DNA from: Thalassia testudinum
Taxonomy: Eukaryota > Streptophyta > Magnoliopsida > Alismatales > Hydrocharitaceae
Direction of reading: 5' to 3'
DNA: 64,000 nt
NCBI GenBank assembly: GCA_037157565.1
Contig: JAZHRO010000073.1
Span: 17,056,501-17,120,500 of the forward strand
Both the position numbers and the translations under genes were made by a program. Below the pieces are notes generated by a model, which was given only the letters and a program-made list of their open reading frames with translations, made no database searches and was not told the DNA's origin. Each line of letters starts with the position of its first letter. Within the stretch, counting starts at the first letter, position 1. Positions 56,804 to 64,000 of this stretch are shown piece after piece.

Positions 56804-59478
56804 TGTAACGAATGTGTGCCCCAGACGTCTTTTAAGACGTCTGGGAGGTGGCTCAGACGTCGGACAAGACGTCTGGGATCACAACCAGACGTCTGATAAG
56901 ACGTCTGGGATCGTTTCCAGACGTCTGGAAATCCGTTATTTTCGACACACGCGAGTCGCCTGCGCGCCTGAGCGCGCAGACCGCATATTCCCTCTTTTTT
57001 CTCTCTGCGGCTGCAGGCAGCCTGCCACCTCCTCTCTCCTCCTCGCGCGGCCTTAAAAGGGCCACGCCTCCCCTCCCGTCTCCACAGTCTCCTCCTTCTT
57101 CTCCTTCCTGTGCGCGAGAGCGAGCGGACGCGAGGGCGGCAGCGACGGCCGCAGTGAGCGCGGAGGTGCGGCGTGCGAGGGCGGAGCTCTGCCGTGAGGG
57201 CGAGCTCGCCGGAGCGGCTTGGCCGACTGGCGGAGGGCGCAGGGGGCACGGAGCGACGCGGAGAGGGACCTGCTGCGGTCTGAGCAGCAGGAGCGCGAGG
57301 TGCGACGCGGGCGGCGTCGCGAGCGGAGGCCGAGCAGGGTTCTGATTCTGGAAAAATTTCCAGAATCAGACGTCTGGGTTGATAGCCAGACGGCAAGGTC
57401 GACGTCTGTAAGATCATACAGACGTCTGAAAGGTGAGTTTCCGCTTTCTTCTTCCTTCTTGTCGACTGACCGTACTGAGGGAGGGGGGTTGGCTGTGCGC
57501 AGGTTCGCTGATTCGCCATCCTTTGCGAATCAGACGTCTGGAAGTTGTACCAGACGGCGGGAGTGACCTACAGACGTCCGTATGGACCATCGGACGTCTA
57601 GGGTATAGGACAGACGTCCCCGCAGACTTCTGGACGTCTGGGAAACCACGCTGAACAGGTAATTCTCTGATCCACCGTTTAAGACGTCTGGAAGGAGTTC
57701 CAGACGTTTGATTTTGCACAGTATCGTCTTTCTCGACCCGTTTAGGGCCCGTTTTGGCTCCGTTTTCCGTGATTCGAGTTGCGTTCATTTCAGAATTAAT
57801 TCCTCTACCCGTCTACAGTAGCTATACACTATTTTGAGACACTCCTTGTGTTTGATCCTTGTGATAGGACCTCGTTCGGTTGCAGTCTTGAGAGTCGCGG
57901 AGGCACGCGGGATTCCCGATCACGCCCCCATTACTCCCGTTGTACCTGGTAGAGTGGCTTTAAGTATTAATAAAATTTGTTAAAGTATGGAACCATAACT
58001 AGAACCTAGGACATTGCATGAATCCTAGGAATGAGAAATATATGGAATGATAGTTCCTAGGTGTTGCATGAATCCTAGGGCCGGAAAACTAGATTGTATG
58101 ATAGACCCTAGGATATGGCATGAATCCTAGGATGGAAAAATTAGTGGAATATATAATAATGCAGTCTTGGAAAAATGGAAAGGAATATATGAAACTGCCT
58201 GTAAATTGAGTTCACAGCTGCCTGTTATGAATAAAGAAACATGATTGGGATCATGGTTTGTAAGAACGTGAAACTGGAAAGTAAGACATAAGATGTTCTG
58301 GAACCCTACGGGGAAGTAGGAGTAGAACTCCTGGAAAGCGAATGGAATAGAATTGGGGAAGTGAGCTGGCCCTTGAGTACGGAGTACCAAGGAGAGCGAC
58401 TGTCCCCCTGTTTAGTGCAGAGCTGAGCTAGCCACCCCAGGGACCCGGGGGTTAGGACTGGCCACTCTGTACCGACTTGTTGGCCCTCGTGTACGTAGTA
58501 CCGAGGAGAGCTAGTAGTGTTAGGAGAGTACTAGCTACCCCACGGGCCCCGGGGTTCTGCTAGCCTCCTTCACCGACTTGTTAGGCCCACTAGGGCAAAC
58601 CAGGGTAGTCAGGCGAGGGTGCGCGGACTGTGGAGGGGCAAGGCCCCGGTTTGGTTACTGTGGAGGGGTTGGACCCCTGTTACTGAGAGGGCTCTGCCCT
58701 GGTTCCGTGCTGTGCTTTGGGCGCACCCGTTAACGGAAACGACTGACCGCGTGCCAGTGCGGGCTAGCTACCTGTGCGTTTATCGCGCGTGCCGTAGTCA
58801 CCGTTACGTCTGTCAGTGACCTTGGGGTGGTTGACTGAGGGTAGGATCACCACGGGGGACTCTCCCGGCCAGGAGAGCACCACGTGCTACTTCTACTTTT
58901 GGAAAAGACTGCAATCAAGATCGTTCCCACGAGGACATTCGAGATCAAGTAAAGGATCTGAGAAATAAATGAAATAGTGAGAAAAATTGAAAGATGTGAA
59001 TAAAGGAAGTAATAGAACATAACAGCTACTGTACACTCTACTGTTGCCTTTAGTTAGTTTGCCACTCTACTCAGCGTTTTGCTGACGTGTTACACTCGTT
59101 ACCTTTTTCAGGACCAGGTGTTGAGCAGCCAGGGTCGGCGGCTGCAGAGGACGCTGGGCCGAGTAGGGTCCAGTAGAGTTACCACAGCCTTTTGTACCTC
59201 TTTTGTTTCTGTTCTAGTGAGTAGTTTTTGTTTCCGCTGTACCTTCTTTACCTGCAGTTTTTGTTATATGATAAATGCTGTTTTACTGTTGTGGTGGTAC
59301 CTACTGTAGTAGTTTCTTTCCTTACTGCTGTACTTTCTTACTGTTAGTTATATCCATGCTGAATGTGGTTTACTTTACTGTCTTTTGGTTACTTCCTCGT
59401 TGGACGACTAGGTCTTGGGATTAGTCGAGTCGGTCCGGTTCTCGTGTCTCGTAGGGACTCGGGAATCGGGTCGTTACA
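56804..59478 (+). repeat. Solo LTR 4 of the Tekay family (TSD ATTCC)
   Basis: 2,675 bp, TGTAACGAAT...CGTTACA, flanked by ATTCC at 56799-56803 and 59479-59483. It splits the copia RT gene just after LLIRN. It is near-identical to solo LTR 1 over its length. The GACGTC arrays (56820-56935 and 57360-57710) are almost undecayed, and TTAAAAGG at 57053-57060 may be the TATA box. CCTAGG repeats are at 58010-58140. Together with solo LTR 1 this is the youngest subfamily in the window. Confidence 0.96.
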
Positions 59479-59895
59479 ATTCCTAATGAGGAGAATGCTG
59501 TTCACATATAATACTAGAAGGGTGATATCACTCCCACTAGCCTTGTTATAGACACAAGTTTCATACCTTTCTTTCCTCACCATCTACTCAAAAAACTTTT
59601 GGTTGCTCCATGTAGATGTCCTCGAGGACTCCATTGAGGAAAGTTGTCTTGACATCCATCTGCTAGATGTCATAGTAATGGTATGTAGCTATGGCTAGCG
59701 ATATTCTAATGGATTTGAGCATGGCAACAAGAAAGAAGATTTCCTTATAGTCAACCCCTTCCTCCTAGGTGAAGTCCTTGGCCACAAGTTGTGCTTTGAA
59801 GGTCTCTACCTTCACATCCGATCCCCTTTTCCTTTGAAGAACCATTTACACCAAATGGGTTTTATCCCATCAAGAGAATCCACTAGGGTCATGAT
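59479..59895 (-). pseudogene. Copia RT N-terminal half
   Basis: The minus strand reads LDGIKPIWCKW, then KVETFKAQLVAKDFT, EEGVDYKEIFFLVAMLKSIRISLAIATYHYYDI, QMDVKTTFLNGVLEDIYMEQPKVF and ETCVYNKASGSDITLLVLYVNSILLIRN up to the solo LTR. In relatives the catalytic box is YVDD; here it reads YVNS. Stops replace Gln or Trp at several places. Confidence 0.82.
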
Positions 59896-60763
59896 ACTCG
59901 TATAATTTGCGAGAAGAATTAGGGTTTAAAATTCTCATCAACGTAATCATAAATTTTCAAGATCAAATAAATTTTTACCAAGACTTGGTGAATCCCAGGT
60001 TGAACACGGGAAGGCAAACATTTGATTAAAACTGTATGAGGTAATGAAGTCACATGTGAGGACAACGTGGGTAAATCAACGTCGTCCGCCTTTGATCCGA
60101 CGACTCAATTTCAATTTCACCCGTGCCTAGGAGGAGGCACTTGGGAGGACTCAAACTCGCGTTAGCTCATTGAGAGTGGCCTTCTCTCTCCATTGCACTA
60201 CACGTGGTAAGGCGTGTTCTCGATCGTTAGATCTTGAGCCAAGGGTCGAGATGATGCGTGCGATAAGCTGTGGTGTTGCGATGTGGCATGGGCTCAACCA
60301 TTGGATGGAGATCCAACGATTGAGAGCGGATGAAGCTGAGCCCCTTTGATCTTGTGAGGGTGCACTGCAACTTATTCTCAGCCGTTGGTTCTTTATCCAA
60401 CAACTAGGATTAATGGTGTAGGGGAAGAAGGAGCTACTGGCGGTCTTGGGCGACTAGGATGGCACCATGTGGAGCTATTTGGGTCATCCATCTTCTATTG
60501 TTCATAGTGGATGCTACAGAGCTTCGATCGAGGCAATTTTCATGTCGATGGACTGCGATCGTTGCTCTAAGTCCATCATACAGTTGGATTTCTTATTTGA
60601 AGTTCAGATTTGTGTTACCCTATCCCCTTGCCAATAAAATGGATACATTAATATACAATTTGATCTAAATGCAAGATGATAGATGCTATTTATTATTTAT
60701 AATGCTAGATGCATCTAACTAGCTTAGGAACATGCATAAATAGGCATTTTACCTTAAATAAAT
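59892..60763 (-). repeat. Athila-type LTR remnant with tRNA-like module
   Basis: On the plus strand it begins TGATACTCGTATAATTTGCG where the copia RT stops. It has GATCCAACGATTG-type words (compare GGCCGTTGATC in LTR A). It is followed at 60764-60790 by TGTCCCCATTCCTATCTTTGCTAGCCCC, the complement of a polypurine tract with the GGGGCTAGCAAAGATAGGAATGG order seen before the other Athila LTRs. So it is probably the 3' LTR of a minus-strand Athila element. Boundaries are approximate. Confidence 0.45.
60144..60201 (-). other. tRNA-like module in Athila-type LTR
   Basis: The minus strand reads GTGTAGTGCAATGGAGAGAG (A-box-like) and, 40 bases on, GCGAGTTTGAGTCCTCCC (B-box-like, compare GGTTCGANTCC). 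It cannot fold as a complete tRNA. Confidence 0.4.
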
Positions 60764-61087
60764 GTCCCCATTCCTATCTTTGCTAGCCCCTATCAAAGAT
60801 AAACTAAATGCTATTTGTAAATAGAATTAGGACTCGATTAATTAGGCATAAGTTATTCATCAATAGTAGAACATTATACTAAGGATCTAAACTACCAAAA
60901 CTCAACAATACCCTAGGTGTCTGCCAAAATGCAGACCGCCCCAAGTCCTTGCCTTATTTTGTACAAAAAGATAAGAATTTTTTTTTTCTTTTTGTTCTTT
61001 TCTAATTTTTTTGGACTTTTTATGTTTAGGGTTTAGGGGCAGCTTTCTACGGCTATGAAACGCGGCGGCAACCGGGTTTGAGGGTTT
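60764..61087 (-). other. Probable internal sequence of the Athila-type remnant
   Basis: AT-rich with T-runs (60976-60985). No coding match. The polypurine-like tract lies at its left end; its right end is cut by the next LTR. Confidence 0.35.
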
Positions 61088-63866
61088 TGTTATAACGTTG
61101 TAGTAAAGCCGGTTATTACCAACATTTCAAATATAAATTTTTTACTCGGAAAATGAAAGAGTTCCCGAGGTCGAACTCAGGGAGCAAGTCGTATTCTAGA
61201 GATATACATGTTTCTTTTACAAAATAAAGAGAGAGGGAAAGAATTTGTTGTGATGTTCTTCTTTCTTTCTCTTTCTTCAGATCTCCTTCTTCTTCTTCCT
61301 TGGTTTCTGCTATGGTGATAATCTTCTTCTGCAATGGTGATGCTCTTCTTCTTCTTCCTGCTGTTCCTGCGTTGGTGATGTTTTTTCTTTCTTCAGAGCT
61401 CCTTGTTCTTCTTCTTCTTTGGTTTTCTGCCTTGACCTCTCTTCTTCTTCTTCTGCAATCGTGGTGACCCTTTCTCTTTCCCCTTTTTTTTTTATGGCTG
61501 CAGAGCTTCTGCCTTCAGCTACTAAGTCTTCCTTCCTTCTTCTTCTGCTTTGGCCGTTGCTCTTCCTTCTTCTTCAGCCTGCCTTCTGTGTTGCTCTGGC
61601 TGCTGACTTTCCGTCGTCTGACCCGGTGCTTCGACGACTTAACTGAGCATTTGCTACAGTGCAGCTCCTTCTTCTTCGCCTGCACTTCTTCTTCTTCTTT
61701 GGCCTGCACACTTCAGAGTTTTTCGTCAAGAGGCAAAACCTACTCTACCCCCCTCCCCCCGCGTCTCTCTTCCTCTCTGAAACCACTCTTGGGAAAGCTC
61801 TCCCAGAGCTACCGGGTAATCGGGTTCGGGTCACGCCCAGGTCCAGGCCCACCGGCGTGCGGTGGTGGGCGAGGAGTGCAGGTCGGTTTAATCGGGTCGG
61901 GCCAGGTCCGCGGAGCGTGGTCACGGACGAGGCCGGGTCGGGTGACAGGGACCTCACCCCGTGGTCAGGAGGCAGACAGCATAAGGCACTTTTTGCCTTT
62001 ATGCGTCCGCGCGCCTCCGAGAAGTTCCGAGGTGGGACTAAATGTCCCACCCCAATTGAGCGCCCGTCGCGGAGGGAGCAGTGGGCGATCGTGTCTTCAC
62101 GCGCGGCCTTCGCCCCATCTGTGAGCCTGGGACGTTTCGCGGAGACTCCCCGCGCAACCTGGGAGTCGAACCTGGGCGAAGGCGTGCCTGCACCTGCAGG
62201 TGAAGGAGCTCTGCCTGCTCAGTAATGGCGACGGCGGGCGAGTCACCTGGTCACAGAAGAACGGCCTCTCGGCCAAATCAGACAGGCGGGGGACCTTCGC
62301 CGTGGCACGGCGAAGGTGGTCAAGGGGTCTGCAGGGGGCGAGATGGAGCCAACAGGTCGTCCTAGGTCAAACTGTGAGCAAAGAAGTGGGTGTGTTCGGT
62401 GGATCTGCAGAGGGCGTTTGGTGGGAAGTGGAGGGGCGGAAGAGGATCAGGGTGAGGAGGCGGAGGTTCTGCGGTGGTCGGCGAGCCGTGTGGGTCGCTG
62501 AGGTGATGGGAGCGGCTCGCCGGAGGGTGGTCGGAGGCGGAGAGGGTGAGGGTGAACAGGAGCGGTCGAGGGTTTAATCAAATAAAAGACAGTGAGGAAA
62601 AGAAAGAGGGGGAGATGGGGAGGAGTTCTGACTTAGCTATGGAGACGAAAGGGGCCGAGACAGGGCGACAGTCGTATCGACTGTCGCCGGAGAAGAAGAT
62701 GCCCAGGGGAAGGGGCGGCGGCGAGCAGAGGGCTGGAGAGGCGCCAGCTGGGTACGGCGTGGTGCAGGAAGAGCAGGGGAGGAGGTCTCTGCTGCTGGTA
62801 TTGCGGCAGAGCGAAGAGGAGGAGGAGGAGGAACCGCCGGAGCTGGTGGGCGTCTGCCGGAGGGAGAGGAGAAGAAAGTTGGGGGTTTTCTCCGTCAGAC
62901 CCGAGCTGCCCTGGACGGTGGAGCAGCGGGGGGTATTTATAGGGATGAAACAGGGAGGAAGGCGGAGGGAGACGACGTGTCTCCCTCGCCGGAGAATGGT
63001 CGGAACACGAACCCATACCGTCCGTGCGTTCGCACGGCCGGTATGGTGGGCTACAATGACCAGGGGGGTGCCCCTGCGACGGCTGACGACGCAGGGCACC
63101 CCCGGTATACTTGCCAGGTCCCCCACCTCACCCTGCGCGGCGCCATGCTCCGCGCAAGGTCGCCGGAGCATGGTGCTAGCAGGGTTTTGCAGGAGGGACC
63201 TGATTGCAAAGAACGAAGGAGAGTTAGGGGCCAAAATGCGAGGGTTCAAAAGTTGAGGGCCAAAGAGTAAATATATGAGGACCAAAGTGTAAAGTCGGTC
63301 AAGGAGGTTTCTTCTTAGGCTCAAGTTTTTATACATGACTAATTAGGACCTAAGGAATCTGATGGTGAATTTCATTTTCATATTAAACCTTGTTTGACCG
63401 GTCAATTTGCGTAAAGACCCAAATTAAGTTATTAATTGGGCATGGTTCTCAATGTAGGTCAAAATGGGTTATAAAGGCCAAATTGAAGGTTCTAAACCCT
63501 AGAGATTATTTTTCTATGAATTTTAGAGGGTTTATTCTATTTTTACTTTGCCTCGAACCTTGTGAATTGAAGTGGGTTGTTTTAGGGTTACAGATTATCA
63601 TTTGGTTCCTTGGAAGTGCTGTAGCCCTTGCTAGATCATCTCATCCCACTTCTATTCTTATTAAGCTGTTTTGACCTGTGTTTGGGCCCTGAATTACCCT
63701 GTATGCAGATTATACTGGTAAAATTGCACTTTTACCCCTTATGACTGGTTTTCTTCTCAAACTCAGAATTCTCTGAGTTAAGCCTTTCCTTGAGATATGT
63801 AGGAGCTTTTATCCTTTGTATTGGGTCAACATGAGCTAGTTATGGCTCATGATGAGGTTCTCATCA
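61088..63866 (-). repeat. LTR of a minus-strand Athila element (B family)
   Basis: 2,779 bp. The minus-strand start is TGATGAGAACCTCATCA (63866-63850), directly after the polypurine tract in 63867-63880, so this is the 3' LTR of an element whose body lies beyond the right edge. It ends ...CGTTATAACA (61088). It is a relative of LTR B in inverse orientation. It contains a CT-rich tract (61260-61720), a CTATAAATA TATA box (minus, 62934-62942) and a B-box-like GGTTCGACTCCCAGGTTGCG (minus, 62155-62174). Confidence 0.8.
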
Positions 63867-64000
63867 TACCCCCATACCTAGCTTTTGCTAGTCCCTTAGC
63901 AAAAACTTAAGGTTTCAACCCTTGTTCTAGACCATGAAGTTTTTAATGGTTTTAGATAAGTGCCTTTTTTATTTGAGCATAGATTAGGTTAGAATGCTGA
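63867..64000 (-). mobile_element. Athila element internal region, continues off the window
   Basis: The minus strand reads GGGTTGAAACCTTAAGTTTTTG, a TAAGGGACTAGCAAAAGC block and a polypurine tract, nearly identical to 9685-9735 of element B. It is the 3' noncoding region of an element extending to the right. Confidence 0.8.

Larger units (their letters stand above)
47961..59895 (-). mobile_element. Ty1/copia element, minus strand, split by two large insertions
   Basis: The pieces in transcription order are RT N-terminal half (59895-59479), RT C-terminal half and early RNase H (56803-56165), RNase H end (50066-49690), then a 3' noncoding/LTR region down to about 47961 that I could not delimit. 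The first gap is solo LTR 4, the second a SIRE-like LTR. The protein resumes correctly across each gap. Everything upstream of RT is missing: the sequence changes near 59892 to Athila-type LTR. Confidence 0.75.

Noticed and set aside
62546..63256. 236-codon plus frame and 252-codon minus frame (62578-63336)
   Set aside because: Both lie antisense or sense in the U3 region of an Athila LTR, overlap each other, and have no recognisable domain.

Overview
This is plant nuclear DNA made almost entirely of nested transposable elements. The evidence is the set of plant-typical lineages present: Athila-type and Tekay-type Ty3 elements, SIRE-like and other Ty1/copia elements, an L1-type LINE with plant-style zinc knuckles, and hAT-like and Mutator-like DNA elements. 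I found no intact host gene. The genome is probably a medium-to-large angiosperm genome, but I cannot name the species from sequence alone.

Layout. 1-5924: the 3' part of an Athila-type element (pol with two stops, long 3' noncoding region, LTR). 5925-12602: a second, more decayed Athila copy (pol from inside RT to the integrase C-terminus, 3' noncoding region, 2.87 kb LTR). 12636-23660: a Tekay-type chromovirus with a 5'-truncated 5' LTR, tRNA-Met primer site, broken gag-pol with a chromodomain, and a full 3' LTR. A solo LTR of the same family sits just behind its primer site. 23661-29489: AT-rich spacer with a ~400 bp tandem duplication and a 1.3 kb hAT-like element carrying a GC-rich passenger segment. 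29490-45416: a Mutator-like element with ~210 bp inverted repeats. Its interior is hit by a Tekay solo LTR, and its right inverted repeat is hit by a full-length LINE (33389-45388, minus strand). The LINE has itself been hit by three LTRs: a Tekay solo LTR, a SIRE-like solo LTR and an Athila-like LTR. 45417-47960: AT-rich spacer with a receptor-kinase-like scrap. 47961-59895: a minus-strand Ty1/copia element split by a SIRE-like LTR, which itself holds two Athila-type LTRs, and by a fourth Tekay solo LTR. 59892-64000: Athila-type LTR sequence on the minus strand, including the LTR of an element that continues past the right edge.

The genes do not form a host pathway. The coding pieces are retrotransposon gag, protease, reverse transcriptase, RNase H and integrase domains, all damaged. 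The main signals are regulatory or structural. Dense arrays of a palindromic CAGACGTCTG motif occur in the LTRs of two unrelated superfamilies (Ty3 Tekay and Ty1 SIRE-like). Athila-type LTR copies begin with a hairpin that is kept although its sequence changes. tRNA-like modules lie inside Athila-type LTRs. A datable insertion order is fixed by target-site duplications that I could read directly.
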